Assembly (NCBI GenBank): GCA_017507325.1
Contig: JAFWBD010000059.1
Coordinates: 27,472-91,471, forward strand
DNA from: Clostridia bacterium
Lineage (GTDB): Bacteria; Bacillota; Clostridia; Oscillospirales; SIG627
Direction: 5' to 3'
DNA: 64,000 nucleotides
Below the pieces are notes generated by a model. The model was given only the letters and a program-made list of their open reading frames with translations, was not told where the DNA came from and made no database searches. The position numbers and the translations under genes are program-made. Below, piece by piece: positions 17,293-27,448 of the stretch (the stretch's first letter is position 1; each line of letters opens with the position of its first letter).

Positions 17293-18048
17293 TTAACCCG
17301 TCACCTCGATCTTCTTTTCCTTTTTGTATTGAGACAAGATCCAATAGGCGGCCTGGCGCATATCCAAATGGTGACCGCCGTCAAAAATATCCAAATAGAC
17401 CGTGGAGCGAGGATATTTTGCCATCATCTCTTGAAAGAAGGAAATGCTTTGACCCACAGGAACCACAGGATCGAATTTTCCGTGGAAAATTTTCACGTTG
17501 GCCTTGGCAATGGTATCCAAATATGTAATGGGAGAGCGCTTGGCCATTTCTTCGCGGCTGTCCTCGCAGCAGGCCGCAATATGCTTCTGATAGCTTCCGC
17601 ACACGTCATACCACGCATTCAAATCCGTAATAGGAACAAAGGCTCCGATGGCCTTGAAATATTCGGGACATTTTCCTGCCATTAAAAGTGCCATATGTCC
17701 GCCGCCGCTGGACCCCAATAAAAAGACGTTTTCCCGATCGACGTTCTCGTTTTCGATCACGTAGTCAATGGCATCCTGAATGTCCTGCTTGGCAAATTCC
17801 GAACCGCAAGCCTTGACACAATCGGGATTTTTCCTCTTGTTATTACCTCTGAAATTGGGTAAAAGCAAATTAAAATCGTTTTTCTCCGCAAAGGGGAGCA
17901 TATTTTTCACTTGATTGAAGCGGTCAAAGCTCCAAGTATGCAGACCCACCAAAAGAGGCCGTTTTTCCTCGGAGGCAGAGCCGTAAAACAGCGACGGCTG
18001 GAGGGTTCCGTCCAAAGTGGATTCGATCCAAAGTTCCCTTTGTTCCAT
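17293..18048 (-). CDS. Alpha/beta-hydrolase (prolyl oligopeptidase/esterase type)
   Basis: A 251-residue serine hydrolase. The nucleophile elbow is GSSGGGH; an aspartate lies in HGKFDPVVPVGQS and the histidine in FDGGHHLDM, completing a catalytic triad in the right order. There is no signal peptide, so it is probably cytoplasmic. The start at 18048 (MEQRELW) has AAGGAG nine bases upstream; an in-frame upstream Met has no better site. First gene of an operon with the amidohydrolase and HAD phosphatase genes. Substrate (ester or peptide) unknown. Confidence 0.87.
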   Translation of the reverse strand: MEQRELWIESTLDGTLQPSLFYGSASEEKRPLLVGLHTWSFDRFNQVKNMLPFAEKNDFNLLLPNFRGNNKRKNPDCVKACGSEFAKQDIQDAIDYVIENENVDRENVFLLGSSGGGHMALLMAGKCPEYFKAIGAFVPITDLNAWYDVCGSYQKHIAACCEDSREEMAKRSPITYLDTIAKANVKIFHGKFDPVVPVGQSISFFQEMMAKYPRSTVYLDIFDGGHHLDMRQAAYWILSQYKKEKKIEVTG

Positions 18049-18095
18049 TTTATATTCTCCTTTTATTCTCCTCATAGGGGTTTGAACTTTTATTC

Positions 18096-18124
18096 ATTGT
18101 ACCACGCAATTTCTGAGATTTCAA
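18096..18124 (-). promoter_or_regulatory. Sigma-A promoter of the hydrolase operon
   Basis: Minus strand TTGAAA (18124-18119), 17-base spacer, TACAAT (18101-18096) with extended TGg. Confidence 0.82.
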
Positions 18125-18187
18125 CACTTTTCTGCTAAGATTTAAGATGCTTTGTTAAATCATGAAAGCCAAAAAGCAGTTCATCCC

Positions 18188-18216
18188 TTGACACAGCTTG
18201 ACCAAGCAGGTATAAT
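18188..18216 (+). promoter_or_regulatory. Sigma-A promoter of the two-repeat protein gene
   Basis: TTGACA (18188-18193), 17-base spacer, TATAAT (18211-18216): a full consensus promoter, so this unknown gene is probably well expressed. Confidence 0.9.
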
Positions 18217-18267
18217 TGAAAAAATTAAAAATGTGCACCATGCGCGACAAAGAAAAGGAGATTCCAA

Positions 18268-20643
18268 ATGACTTTTTCCGAAACTGTTGTATCCAAAGTG
18301 CCGGATCCCTCTCTAAAAGAGCAATTAGCAGCCATCCCCTTGGCCAAAAAAGGAACCGCACCCGATCTGCTCCGCAAAATTTGTCTGGATTATATGAAGC
18401 TCCAGATCTCGTTTCAATGGAAGCCCTCTCAGGATTATAATTATACGGTGGTTTCGCAAAAATATCCGGTCAGCTTGAAAAAAGACACCCTGCACGGCGG
18501 AATTCCCTACGTGACCATCGGAACGGGAAACCTTTACCGCGTTGCCGAATATTACGATGCAGAAACAGGAACGGTGGACGTTGGCGAGCTTGGAGAAGAA
18601 ATGGAGATCTTCGGCAACGCTTGCTCGGGAGCTGCCTCCTCTGCTTGGGCCAGATGCATTACCTCCGCAAAATTGGGCTTTACCTTCGATATGACCCAAT
18701 ACAACGGTTATATCAACGTTGGTCCCTATACGTATCCGAAGGACTTGAAGCAGTTTATCACCAAGGATTTCCACCACGGTCACAAGAGATATTCTCCCGA
18801 CGAGATCTGTTTGGAAAACGGTGCGGAAATCATGTTCGAATCCTACGCCAAGGCTCTCCCCGCAGACGGTCTTGTTAATCACGGACACGTTCGTATGGTC
18901 TCCTCGGCCCCCACGGTATTCCGCAACGCCGACGGCACCATTAACGGAAAAAACAGCTTTCTCTTATACTGCGATCAGGTTTGCTACGAAAACGCGCCTC
19001 ATCACCTTAAGGCCGCAGACGGAGAAGATGCTCCTCTTTATAAGGTACACGGCGGACTTGACGTCAAAATCAGCTTTGCAGAGCTGTTTGAAACGGGCTA
19101 TATTCCCGTTACCTTCAAGGAATTTTTGGGTGAGGCCGACGTAAAAAAGCCTTACTTCAATATGAATCATTACAAAACCACCTTTTCTGTCGAAGAGCTT
19201 AAGGAGCTTGAGCTGATCTGTAATTACCCGATGTCGGACTTTTTCATTACGGTAAGCGATCCCAACGGAAAGGTGCTCTATCGCCGTACCACAAGGCTCA
19301 AAGCCTCCTCTCCCGAGGAATGGGATCTGTATCGAGTGGCACTGCCCCGCATTCTTCCCTTGGACGAATTAAAGCCCTTCGAGGAGGCCTGCAACAATCA
19401 CCTAAACATTGATGCGCAGACCCTCAAGGGATCCGTTGTCAAGGCGATGGACGGTATTCTCATGCCCGGAACCGTTGCTAAGAAGGTATTTGAGCCTCTG
19501 ACACCCGAAAGGCTTGCCGCCATCCCTTTGGCAACCCCCGATATGACCCCCGATGAACTGCGCAAAATCGTTTTGGATTTTATGCACCTTCAGCTCTCCT
19601 TCCAATATATGCCGAGCGAGGATTACCATTATCCCGCCATCTCCATCCACCACTGCCTTTTGAAAGGCGGATGTGTCACCGCAGGCCTTCCCTATATCAC
19701 AATCGGAAGCGGAAGTCTTTACCGCATTATGGATTATATGGATCCCAAAACCGGCATTTTGGACGTAAGCGAATTCAAAAAGCTGCATCAGTGCTATTTG
19801 GGGAACGCTTGCTCCGGCGGTGCGGGTATTTCTTGGTCGCGCTGTATTTCCTCCGCAAATCTTACCTGGTGTGGCAGTATGACCAAGAAAAACGGCTATC
19901 TGCCCATAGCTCCCTGCGATTACAATTTTGACGGTGCTAATTTTATTAAAGATCCAAAATCTCCCCGACACTTCATTCCCCGCACGGTTTGTGCTCAAAA
20001 CGGCGAGCAAACCATGTTTGAATCCTATGCCAATGCCAAGCTTGCGGACGGACTTGTCAGCGGTTCGGGCGGACATATTCGACTGGTATCGGGTGTGGCA
20101 ACGGTGGTACGGCGTGATGACGGAAGCATTGACGGAGATAAAAGCTTTTTACTTTACAGCGATCAAGCCCACTACACGGGCTCTTGGGAGCGCCACCACG
20201 CGCAAAAGACACCCGATGGCAACCATTACACCGTTCAGGGCGGCGTTCGGGTGAAGGAAAGCTTTGCAACGCTGTTTTCCAAGGGCTACATTCCCGTAAC
20301 CTTCAAGGAATTTTTGGGAGAAGCAAAGGTTTCTCTCCCCAAGATCGAAACCAATATTGCGTTGGAGAAGATCTCTCTTCCCCTCCTTTCGCAAGTTCGT
20401 TTTGTTTCCAACTACGGCGTTTCCGATATCTTTACCACCGTTATCGATGAAAACGGAACTGAGCTTTATCGTGGAATTTACCGTTCTCAACTCTTCACCG
20501 AAAAAAGATTCAAGGGCAAGGATTTTCTGGAATCGGAAAAGATTGCTCCCTTCGCCAAGAGCGGAAAGAATCGAATCAGAATTCAATTCCGTCTCTATTA
20601 CGGCACCACGGAAACCGCCTACGATGCTCTTTTGACGGAATAA
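18268..20643 (+). CDS. Uncharacterised protein of two tandem repeats with possible papain-like (NlpC/P60-type) folds
   Basis: I do not recognise this 791-residue protein. It is an internal duplication: residues about 17-410 and 413-791 align along their length. Each repeat starts with a helical block (LRKI-LDFMHLQ), then GG-PY-TIG-G-LYR, a cysteine block (FGNACSGAASSAWARC with Cys119; LGNACSGGAGISWSRC with Cys515), a histidine block (HGHVRMVS, His207; GGHIRLVS, His603) and ends in a beta-rich part after the shared GYIPVTFKEFLGEA. The Cys-to-His distance is 88 residues in both. CSG followed by an aromatic helix and a later H-[VI]-R-[ML]-V strand resemble NlpC/P60 cysteine peptidases or acyltransferases; this is inference from shape. 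No signal peptide or membrane segment is seen. Ribosome site AAGGAG and its own promoter and terminator show a single-gene unit. Confidence 0.75.
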   Translation: MTFSETVVSKVPDPSLKEQLAAIPLAKKGTAPDLLRKICLDYMKLQISFQWKPSQDYNYTVVSQKYPVSLKKDTLHGGIPYVTIGTGNLYRVAEYYDAETGTVDVGELGEEMEIFGNACSGAASSAWARCITSAKLGFTFDMTQYNGYINVGPYTYPKDLKQFITKDFHHGHKRYSPDEICLENGAEIMFESYAKALPADGLVNHGHVRMVSSAPTVFRNADGTINGKNSFLLYCDQVCYENAPHHLKAADGEDAPLYKVHGGLDVKISFAELFETGYIPVTFKEFLGEADVKKPYFNMNHYKTTFSVEELKELELICNYPMSDFFITVSDPNGKVLYRRTTRLKASSPEEWDLYRVALPRILPLDELKPFEEACNNHLNIDAQTLKGSVVKAMDGILMPGTVAKKVFEPLTPERLAAIPLATPDMTPDELRKIVLDFMHLQLSFQYMPSEDYHYPAISIHHCLLKGGCVTAGLPYITIGSGSLYRIMDYMDPKTGILDVSEFKKLHQCYLGNACSGGAGISWSRCISSANLTWCGSMTKKNGYLPIAPCDYNFDGANFIKDPKSPRHFIPRTVCAQNGEQTMFESYANAKLADGLVSGSGGHIRLVSGVATVVRRDDGSIDGDKSFLLYSDQAHYTGSWERHHAQKTPDGNHYTVQGGVRVKESFATLFSKGYIPVTFKEFLGEAKVSLPKIETNIALEKISLPLLSQVRFVSNYGVSDIFTTVIDENGTELYRGIYRSQLFTEKRFKGKDFLESEKIAPFAKSGKNRIRIQFRLYYGTTETAYDALLTE

Positions 20644-20656
20644 GCGCATAAAAATC

Positions 20657-20696
20657 ACGTCTCCCGCTGAAAATCAGACGGGAGACGTTTTCTTTT
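20657..20696 (+). terminator. Terminator between the two-repeat gene and the EamA gene
   Basis: ACGTCTCCCG (20657-20666) pairs exactly with CGGGAGACGT (20679-20688), followed by TTTCTTTT. It lies between convergent genes and may serve both. Confidence 0.88.
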
Positions 20697-20708
20697 GAAT
20701 CTCGTATT

Positions 20709-21590
20709 CTACTTTTTTTGTTTGGGCGAATCCTTCAATTGAATGAAAATTCCGAGAATGATAATCAGAAATCCAATGATATTGGACAGTCTGAAGGGCT
20801 CGCGAAGGACGATGGAGGTCCACACAAGGGACATAACGGGTGTGATATATGCAAGATTTGATATTTTTTCGGGCTTTCCCGCATTCAGTGCGGCGGTCCA
20901 GGTAATGTTCGCCAGCGCCATGGTAAAAATACCATTCCAAGCCATTCCGATCGAAGGCAGTAGCTTGGGGAGAAACAGCTCGCCGCGAGCAAAATTCCAA
21001 ATCGAGGTCAATGAAAAGGTAGCAAAATAGCTGAGCATCAAAAGCAAAGCGCGATCGTAGCTGTATTTTTGTGATAGGGCGGTATACAAGCCGTAGGAGA
21101 CCGCTCCCAAAAAGCAACAAAAAGATCCCAGAAGAACACCTTGATTGGACGAAGTAAGATCCCCGCAGACCACCACCGCAACGCCCGCGAAAGAAAGAAT
21201 CAGGGCAAATATCTTCTTTGGGGTCATCCTTCTTTTCAAAACCAGGCAGGTAAAGACAATGCTCATAATCGGCCAAAGATAATTGACGATAAAGGCCTGG
21301 GAAGCAAGCATACGGTCGGTACCGGCATAATAAAACACGTAATACCAAAAGGTACCAAGACAGCCGATCGAGGCCATTTTGGCAAAATCCTTGAATCGGT
21401 ATTCCTTCAACTTGCGTATTCTTCCCGTTACCAAATGATACAGCAAGAGAAATAGGAACGCAAAAAAGGAGCTGATCCAAAGAATCTGCATACTTGTGAA
21501 TTGATTCAGCAAAAGCTTCGAAATCACGGAAACCGTAGACCAGCAAAGAATGGAAACCGAAGCAAGAAAATATTCTTTCTTCAATTTCAT
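20709..21590 (-). CDS. EamA/DMT-family transporter
   Basis: A 293-residue membrane protein with ten predicted hydrophobic helices in two EamA repeats, typical of drug/metabolite exporters. The first repeat holds NYLWPIMSIVFTCLVLKRR and the second the matching AYITPVMSLVWTSIVLREP, the family signature for the end of each repeat. The substrate is unknown; relatives export amino acids, nucleosides or drugs. The start ATG overlaps the GNAT gene stop by four bases (ATGA), so the two are coupled. Confidence 0.9.
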   Translation of the reverse strand: MKLKKEYFLASVSILCWSTVSVISKLLLNQFTSMQILWISSFFAFLFLLLYHLVTGRIRKLKEYRFKDFAKMASIGCLGTFWYYVFYYAGTDRMLASQAFIVNYLWPIMSIVFTCLVLKRRMTPKKIFALILSFAGVAVVVCGDLTSSNQGVLLGSFCCFLGAVSYGLYTALSQKYSYDRALLLMLSYFATFSLTSIWNFARGELFLPKLLPSIGMAWNGIFTMALANITWTAALNAGKPEKISNLAYITPVMSLVWTSIVLREPFRLSNIIGFLIIILGIFIQLKDSPKQKK

Positions 21591-22048
21591 ACCGATTCTC
21601 CTCTTTCAGAAGAGGAAATTTTCCGTTCCATCCGAACGTGAGGAATCCCCTCCTCCATAAATTCCTCCGAAACTGCCGTAAAGCCGCATTTTTCATAAAA
21701 GCCGCGTGCTTGGGCCTGCGCATCCACCACAACGACCTCGGGATCGAATTGCTCCGAAATGGCTGCAAGGCTCCTTTCCATAAGGCTTTTTCCCACGCCT
21801 TTGCCGCGGCTCAGGGTCAGAACCCTTCCGATCTTCACCTTCCCCGTTTCCGAAAGAGGAAAGGCTCTCAAATAGGCTGTGACTCTCCCCTCCTCTACGG
21901 AGAAAATATGCAGGCTTTCATAGTCCGTATCATCCATATCCAAGCATCGGATGTTCTGCTCCAGGGCAAAGACTAAGGCTCTGGCCTTCAAGATTTCATA
22001 AACCTCCCGAGGGGTCAATTCATCGAACTTCTTTACAACAAGCATCAT
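21587..22048 (-). CDS. GNAT-family N-acetyltransferase (ElaA-like)
   Basis: A 153-residue acetyl-CoA-dependent acetyltransferase of the ElaA group. The N-terminal half has the ElaA pattern LKARALVFALEQN and DMDDTDYESLHIF; the acetyl-CoA loop is RGKGVGKSLMERSL (about 81-94) and the C-terminal strand QARGFYEKCGF is typical. The acceptor is unknown. The start may be the first or second of two adjacent Met codons; AAAGGA lies just upstream. It is the first gene of a pair with the EamA exporter, which could mean acetylation plus export of one small molecule. Confidence 0.88.
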   Translation of the reverse strand: MMLVVKKFDELTPREVYEILKARALVFALEQNIRCLDMDDTDYESLHIFSVEEGRVTAYLRAFPLSETGKVKIGRVLTLSRGKGVGKSLMERSLAAISEQFDPEVVVVDAQAQARGFYEKCGFTAVSEEFMEEGIPHVRMERKISSSERGESV

Positions 22049-22084
22049 ATCATTCCTTTGTTTTTTTCACTCTGATCGCTGAGT

Positions 22085-22113
22085 ATCATACCACAGCGAA
22101 AAACAAATTTCAA
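22085..22113 (-). promoter_or_regulatory. Sigma-A promoter of the GNAT/EamA pair
   Basis: Minus strand TTGAAA (22113-22108), 17-base spacer, TATGAT (22090-22085) with extended TGg. Confidence 0.82.
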
Positions 22114-22134
22114 CTGCTCCGCACATTTTTAATG

Positions 22135-22170
22135 CAAAAAATCTCCCGATTATTTACGGGAGATTTTTTG
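22135..22170 (-). terminator. Terminator at the end of the arg-met-sortase transcript
   Basis: ATCTCCCG (22141-22148) pairs with CGGGAGAT (22157-22164), flanked by A-runs on one side and T-runs on the other, right after the sortase stop. The next promoter on this strand starts just downstream. Confidence 0.88.
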
Positions 22171-22177
22171 GATATCT

Positions 22178-22993
22178 TTAAATTTCCACCAGCTTTAAAA
22201 AGACAACAAAGCGCTTGGGGCTTGTATTTCCCGTGGAGCAGGTGGTCAAAACCAGAACCGTATCGTCCTTGGTGACCGAGATTCCCGAGGAAAAGACCGA
22301 TCTTGCATACACGTACCGAAGGTATTCCTCGATTTCTTCATCGCTGTCGGGCATGGAAAAGACAAGGGTATCGGTGGTGGTATGAATGGCGGCAAAAACC
22401 TCACCTCGATAGGTTTTTTCGGGAGTAAAATAGAACATATAAGGGTTTTCCTTGAAATATTCCTCATAGCGATAATTCATCAAGGGCCCGAACATCGTCC
22501 CGTTTTTCATATTGTGGCCGTACAGAATATGACCCCATTGAGAAAGATCCGCAGGATCGCGGTAATCCATAAAAAGACTTCCCGCGCGGTTTTCCTTTCC
22601 ATCGGGCAAGCGGTGAACAAAATAAGCGTTATCCTCAGCCTGCATAACCGGCTCGTGAATGATGCTGTCCTGCATATAAAGCCAACCGATCATTTTGCCG
22701 TACTGCTTCTTTAAAAGATCAAAATCAACCGTAATATCGGGCGTCAGCAGAATGTTTTTTTCAACGGTTTTGCCTTCATCATCCGCCTTAATGGGGACCC
22801 GAATCTCCTCTGGAGAGGAGCTTGCCGAGGTAACGCCCTTTTTGATCAAATCGGATTTGACGGATTTTTGAACCGATTCCTCATAAACGTATTCCACCAC
22901 TTGATATCCGGAAAACAGAAATACAGAGCCAAAGACCAAGAGAGCCAGCACAAAGACGATTTTTTTTAGCAATGAGCCGCTTTTCCTTTTCAA
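22178..22993 (-). CDS. Class B sortase
   Basis: A 271-residue membrane-anchored transpeptidase that links proteins to the cell wall or assembles pili. One membrane segment (about 11-30) precedes an extracellular sortase barrel. The catalytic triad is His160 (LYGHNM), Cys252 (LTTCST) and Arg261 (PKRFVVF). The long helix region between His and Cys marks class B. The start is TTG at 22993 after a G-rich ribosome site. It stands 36 bases after metA at the end of the arg-met transcript with no gene between. No LPxTG- or NPxTN-type substrate gene is near, so it may be a housekeeping sortase with substrates elsewhere. Confidence 0.92.
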   Translation of the reverse strand: MKRKSGSLLKKIVFVLALLVFGSVFLFSGYQVVEYVYEESVQKSVKSDLIKKGVTSASSSPEEIRVPIKADDEGKTVEKNILLTPDITVDFDLLKKQYGKMIGWLYMQDSIIHEPVMQAEDNAYFVHRLPDGKENRAGSLFMDYRDPADLSQWGHILYGHNMKNGTMFGPLMNYRYEEYFKENPYMFYFTPEKTYRGEVFAAIHTTTDTLVFSMPDSDEEIEEYLRYVYARSVFSSGISVTKDDTVLVLTTCSTGNTSPKRFVVFLKLVEI

Positions 22994-23029
22994 CGGATCC
23001 CCCCCTTTCTCTTTTTCCGAAAAAAAGCT

Positions 23030-23947
23030 TTACTGAATCTGATCGATATCATACGGTGTGGATTGATACACAAAATAATTCAGCCAATTGATAAAAAGCA
23101 GACTTCCGTGAGAACGCCAACGAACCATCGGCGGCTTTGTGGGGTCATCCTCCGGATAGTAATTCTCCGGCAGAGCCGTATCAAGCCCTTGCAAGCGATC
23201 GCGGCGGTATTCCGCATCCAAGGTCAAGGGGTCGTATTCGGAATGTCCCATCAAAAAGAACTGTCTGCCGCCGTTTTTAGCAACAATATGAACACCTGCT
23301 TTTTCCGAGGAAGCCAGAATCTTCAATTCCGGCACGGCCTCGATCTGCCTCCGATCCACGGTGGTATAACGGGAATGGGGCACGTAAAACTCGCTGTCAA
23401 AGCCACGCAGCAGCATGGAATGGGGATGATCCGCACGATGGGAATACACACCGAAAAGCTTTTGCGGAAGCTCCTTTTTGTCGATATGGTAATGATAATA
23501 CAGACCCGCCTGAGCGCCCCAGCAAATATGCATCACGCTGTGAACGTGGCTCTTGCTCCACTCCATAATCTCACAGAGCTCCTCCCAATAATCCACCTCT
23601 TCAAAGGGCTTCAATTCCACGGGAGCGCCCGTTATGATCATACCGTCATACTTTTCCGCCTTGATCTGATCGAAGGTTTTATAAAAAGCAAGCAGATGCT
23701 CCTGCGCGGTGTTTTGGGAGACGTGGGTTGCCATTCGGATCAGAGTCAGATCGATCTGGAGGGGTGTATTTCCCAAGAGGCGGGAAAACTGGGTTTCCGT
23801 TTCAATCTTTTTGGGCATCAAATTTAAAAGCAAAATGCGGAGGGGGCGAATATCCTGCGTAATGGCGCGCTTTTCCGTCATCACAAAAATATTCTCGTCA
23901 GCCAGAGTCTGCACGGCGGGCAACCCGTCCGGAATTTTAATGGGCAT
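23030..23947 (-). CDS. metA: Homoserine O-acetyltransferase (MetA family)
   Basis: Activates homoserine for methionine synthesis in the cytoplasm. The 305 residues match MetA. Catalytic Cys142 lies in HICWGAQAG; the His and Glu of the triad region are in LMGHSEYD. At position 111 there is Glu (TGAPVE), which in the family marks acetyl-CoA use, whereas Gly there marks succinyl-CoA. So the product is most likely O-acetylhomoserine. This agrees with the gene next to it, metY, which uses O-acetylhomoserine and lies 13 bases upstream on the same strand. Confidence 0.95.
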   Translation of the reverse strand: MPIKIPDGLPAVQTLADENIFVMTEKRAITQDIRPLRILLLNLMPKKIETETQFSRLLGNTPLQIDLTLIRMATHVSQNTAQEHLLAFYKTFDQIKAEKYDGMIITGAPVELKPFEEVDYWEELCEIMEWSKSHVHSVMHICWGAQAGLYYHYHIDKKELPQKLFGVYSHRADHPHSMLLRGFDSEFYVPHSRYTTVDRRQIEAVPELKILASSEKAGVHIVAKNGGRQFFLMGHSEYDPLTLDAEYRRDRLQGLDTALPENYYPEDDPTKPPMVRWRSHGSLLFINWLNYFVYQSTPYDIDQIQ

Positions 23948-23960
23948 GGATCTACCTCCG

Positions 23961-25244
23961 TCAGACCTGCGCCAAGGCCTGCTCCAGATCGGCGATCAGA
24001 TCCTCGGCATCCTCAAGTCCTACGGAAAGACGGACCAGATCGGGCGAGACACCGCAGGCAACAAGCTCGGCATCGCTGAGCTGACGGTGCGTGGTGGTAG
24101 CAGGATGCAAACAGCAGGATCTGGCATCAGCCACGTGGGTTTCAATGGCGACCAGCTGCAATTTTTCCATAAAGGCACCTGCCGCAGCTCTGCCGCCCTT
24201 TACACCGAAGCTGATCACACCGCAGCTTCCGTTTGGCAAATACTTCTGAGCCAAGGCATAGTCCTTACAGGAGGGCAAGGAGGGACAGCATACCCAGGAG
24301 ATCTTCTCGTGCTTCTCCAAATACTCGGCAATCTTCACGGCGCTTTCACTGTGGCGCTTCATTCTGACGTGAAGACTTTCGAGGCCGAGGTTTAACAGAT
24401 ACGCACTCATCGGTGCGGGCGTTACGCCGAGATCACGCATCAACTGTGCGGTTGCCTTGGTAATAAAGGCACCGGCCAGGCCAAAGCGCTCCGTATAGGT
24501 GATGCCGTGATAGCTTTCATCGGGAGTGCAAAGACCCGCAAAGCGCTCGGGATAGCGCGTCCAATCAAATTTTCCCGAATCCACAATGGCACCGCCCACG
24601 GCACTGCCGTGGCCGTCCATATATTTGGTGGTGGAATGAGTCACGATATCGGCTCCCCACTCGATGGGACGACAGTTTACGGGTGTGGGGAATGTATTAT
24701 CCACAATCAAGGGAAGTCCGTTTTTATGAGAAAATCCGGCAAAGCGCTCAATATCCAGCACCTTCAGTGCAGGATTGGCAATGGTTTCGCCAAAGACCGC
24801 CTTGGTTTCGGGACGAACAGCCGCCTGCAGCTCTTCCTCCGTAGCATCGGGAGAGACAAAGGTCACATCGATTCCCATACGCTTCATGGTAACGGAAAAG
24901 AGATTGAAGGTTCCGCCGTAAATGGAGGCGCAGGAAATGAAGTGGTCTCCTGCTCCGCAGAGGTTAAAGATTGCCAAGAAATTGGCGGCCTGACCCGAAG
25001 AGGTCAGCATAGCGGCGGTGCCGCCCTCCAATTCGCAGATCTTGGCGGCAACGGTATCGGCAGTGGGATTTTGAAGGCGGGAATAGAAATAGCCGCTGGC
25101 CTCCAAATCAAAAAGCTTTCCCATCGCCTCGCCGGTATCATATTTAAAGGTGGTGCTTTGGATGATCGGGATCTGTCTGGGTTCGCCGTTTCCCGGGCGA
25201 TATCCTCCTTGAACGCAGGAGGTTCCAATATTTCTTTTAGCCAT
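23961..25244 (-). CDS. metY: O-acetylhomoserine sulfhydrylase (MetY)
   Basis: PLP enzyme of the cystathionine gamma-synthase group that makes homocysteine directly from O-acetylhomoserine and sulfide. Length (427 residues) and pattern fit MetY rather than Met[16 protein letters not shown], the cofactor-binding block [13 protein letters not shown], and the PLP lysine in [12 protein letters not shown]. The C-terminal block [11 protein letters not shown] binds the substrate carboxylate. Ribosome site GGAG precedes the ATG. It follows argF by 26 bases with no terminator, so it may share the arginine transcript, and it precedes metA. No S-box riboswitch is seen. Confidence 0.94.
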   Translation of the reverse strand: MAKRNIGTSCVQGGYRPGNGEPRQIPIIQSTTFKYDTGEAMGKLFDLEASGYFYSRLQNPTADTVAAKICELEGGTAAMLTSSGQAANFLAIFNLCGAGDHFISCASIYGGTFNLFSVTMKRMGIDVTFVSPDATEEELQAAVRPETKAVFGETIANPALKVLDIERFAGFSHKNGLPLIVDNTFPTPVNCRPIEWGADIVTHSTTKYMDGHGSAVGGAIVDSGKFDWTRYPERFAGLCTPDESYHGITYTERFGLAGAFITKATAQLMRDLGVTPAPMSAYLLNLGLESLHVRMKRHSESAVKIAEYLEKHEKISWVCCPSLPSCKDYALAQKYLPNGSCGVISFGVKGGRAAAGAFMEKLQLVAIETHVADARSCCLHPATTTHRQLSDAELVACGVSPDLVRLSVGLEDAEDLIADLEQALAQV

Positions 25245-25270
25245 TCTGTTTTCTCCTTATAATTTCATCG

Positions 25271-26266
25271 TTATGCGAGGGTTGCCATCATCACGGCCTT
25301 GATGGTATGCATACGGTTTTCCGCTTCATCAAACACAATGGAGGCGGGACTTTCGAAGACCTCATCGGTCACTTCCATACAGTCGATTCCGAATTTATCG
25401 AAAATTTGCTTTCCTACGGTGGTTTTCAGATCGTGGAAGGCGGGCAGACAATGCATAAAGCGGCACTGCTCACCGGCACATTTCATAATCTCGGAGGTGA
25501 CGCGGTAGGGGGTCAATTCACGGATCCTTTCCTCCCACACGCCGTCGGGCTCACCCATGGAAACCCACACGTCGGTATAGATCACGTGGGCCCCGCGGAC
25601 AGCTTCCTTCGGGTCCTCGATGAATTCCAGAACAGCACCCGTTTTGGCGGCGATGCGCTGTGCGGTTTCTCTCAGATCTGAATTGGGAAAATACTTTTTC
25701 GGAGCACAGGCTACAAAATGCATTCCCATTTTGGCGCATCCGATCATAAGAGAATTGCCCATATTATAACGGGCATCACCCATATATACCAGTTTCTTTC
25801 CGTTCAGAGAGCCGAAATTCTCCCGAATGGTGAGAAAATCCGCCAGGATCTGGGTGGGATGGAATTCATTGGTCAAGCCGTTCCAAACGGGAACACCGGC
25901 AAAATGAGCCAATTCCTCCACGATTTCCTGCCCAAAGCCGCGGTATTCGATTCCGTCAAACATTCTGCCGAGGACCCGAGCCGTATCGGCAATGCTTTCC
26001 TTTTTGCCCAGCTGAGATCCCGTAGGATCCAGATAAACGGGGTGCATTCCCAGATCAAAGCCCGCCACCTCAAAGGCACAACGGGTGCGGGTGCTGGATT
26101 TTTCAAACACAAGGGCAATGTTTTTTCCCTCGCAAGCCTTGTGAGGGACACCGTTTTTCTTTTTTTCCTTCAATTCGGCCGCAAGATCCAAAAGACCTTC
26201 GATCTCTTCGGGGGAGAAATCCAAGAGCTTTAAAAAGCTCTTACCCTTTAAATTCAATTCTTTCAT
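25271..26266 (-). CDS. argF: Ornithine carbamoyltransferase
   Basis: Makes citrulline from ornithine and carbamoyl phosphate. The 331 residues show the carbamoyl-phosphate motif [12 protein letters not shown] (about 55-66), the [11 protein letters not shown] block and the ornithine loop HCLPAFHD. The start [11 protein letters not shown] at 26266 has AAGGAG upstream; the frame extends further without support. Sixth gene of the arg operon, 14 bases after argD. A catabolic role cannot be excluded, but with argH-C-J-B-D in the same operon, biosynthesis is much more likely. Confidence 0.95.
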   Translation of the reverse strand: MKELNLKGKSFLKLLDFSPEEIEGLLDLAAELKEKKKNGVPHKACEGKNIALVFEKSSTRTRCAFEVAGFDLGMHPVYLDPTGSQLGKKESIADTARVLGRMFDGIEYRGFGQEIVEELAHFAGVPVWNGLTNEFHPTQILADFLTIRENFGSLNGKKLVYMGDARYNMGNSLMIGCAKMGMHFVACAPKKYFPNSDLRETAQRIAAKTGAVLEFIEDPKEAVRGAHVIYTDVWVSMGEPDGVWEERIRELTPYRVTSEIMKCAGEQCRFMHCLPAFHDLKTTVGKQIFDKFGIDCMEVTDEVFESPASIVFDEAENRMHTIKAVMMATLA

Positions 26267-26280
26267 GATGATTACTCCTT

Positions 26281-27447
26281 TTATTCGGCGCAAACCGAGA
26301 CGATAACGGACAAGGCCTCTTTCAATACCTCGGTAGGGATATTCAATGCGGGCAACAAACGAACCTTGGTTTTGGCTGTCAAGCAAAGAACGCCACGCTC
26401 CATACAAGCGGCCACCACGTCCTTGGCGTTCTTTTCCGTTTCAATTCCGACCATCAATCCGAGACCCGAAACGGAACGGATCCCCTTGGCATTCTGCAGG
26501 GTACGGAAGATCAAATCACTTTTCTCATTGACCTCGGCAAGGAAGGCATCATCCATCCGTTCCAGAATACTCACAGCCCCGGCACAGCAAACGGGATTGC
26601 CGCCGAAGGTAGAGCCGTGGTCGCCGAAGCCCAGAACGTTTTCCACCTTTTCACCTAGCAGCGCGGCTCCCAAGGGGAGACCTCCGCCAATGCCCTTGGC
26701 GGTACTGACAAGATCGGGCTGAATCCCGAAGCGCTGATAGGAATAAAACGCGCCGCACCGGCCGTTTCCCGTCTGCACCTCATCCACAATAAGAAGGATA
26801 TCGTTTTCACGGGCAAATTCTGCGGTTTTGCGGACAAAATCCTCGTCCAGCTTGATCACACCGCCCTCTCCCTGAACGCATTCCAGCATCACGGCACACA
26901 CGCGGTTTTCCTCGCACAGCTTTTTCAGGGCGGGAAAATCCCCTGCGGGGGTATGCAAAAATCCTTCGGTCAGAGGAAGAAACTTTTGATGGAAAACGTC
27001 CTGACCCGTGGCCGCAAGGGTGGTAACGGTTCTGCCGTGAAAGCTTCCGTTCAAGGTTACAATCTGATGGTACCCTGCGCCCTTTTTCTCCACGCCGTAC
27101 TGTCTGGCAACCTTGATGACGCATTCGTTGGCCTCAGCGCCCGAATTGGAGAAGAAGACCTTTTTCATCCCGCTTTTTTCGCAAAGCAATTTGGCAAGAC
27201 GGGTGCAGGGCTCCGTGTAATAGAGGTTTGACATATGCTGAACACGGTTCAGCTGATCGGTTACGGCCTTTACCCAAGTGTCATCGGAGATGCCGAAGGA
27301 GGTAACGCCGATTCCCGAACCGAGATCGATGTAACGCTTTCCGTTTTCATCAAAAACCTCAGATCCCTTTCCCCTCACGATGGTTAAGGGGAAACGGGCA
27401 TAGGTTCCCGCAACGTATTTTTTATCATTTTGTACAATTTGGTTCAT
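26281..27447 (-). CDS. argD: Acetylornithine aminotransferase
   Basis: PLP aminotransferase converting N-acetylglutamate semialdehyde to N-acetylornithine. The 388 residues match class III aminotransferases: SNSGAEANE (about 96-104), NGSFHGRT, the cofactor Asp in [15 protein letters not shown], and the PLP lysine in [14 protein letters not shown]. The start MNQIVQND at 27447 has AGGAGAG upstream and lies one base after the argB stop, so the pair is tightly coupled. In related bacteria the enzyme may also serve lysine synthesis. Confidence 0.95.
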   Translation of the reverse strand: MNQIVQNDKKYVAGTYARFPLTIVRGKGSEVFDENGKRYIDLGSGIGVTSFGISDDTWVKAVTDQLNRVQHMSNLYYTEPCTRLAKLLCEKSGMKKVFFSNSGAEANECVIKVARQYGVEKKGAGYHQIVTLNGSFHGRTVTTLAATGQDVFHQKFLPLTEGFLHTPAGDFPALKKLCEENRVCAVMLECVQGEGGVIKLDEDFVRKTAEFARENDILLIVDEVQTGNGRCGAFYSYQRFGIQPDLVSTAKGIGGGLPLGAALLGEKVENVLGFGDHGSTFGGNPVCCAGAVSILERMDDAFLAEVNEKSDLIFRTLQNAKGIRSVSGLGLMVGIETEKNAKDVVAACMERGVLCLTAKTKVRLLPALNIPTEVLKEALSVIVSVCAE

Positions 27448-27448
27448 T

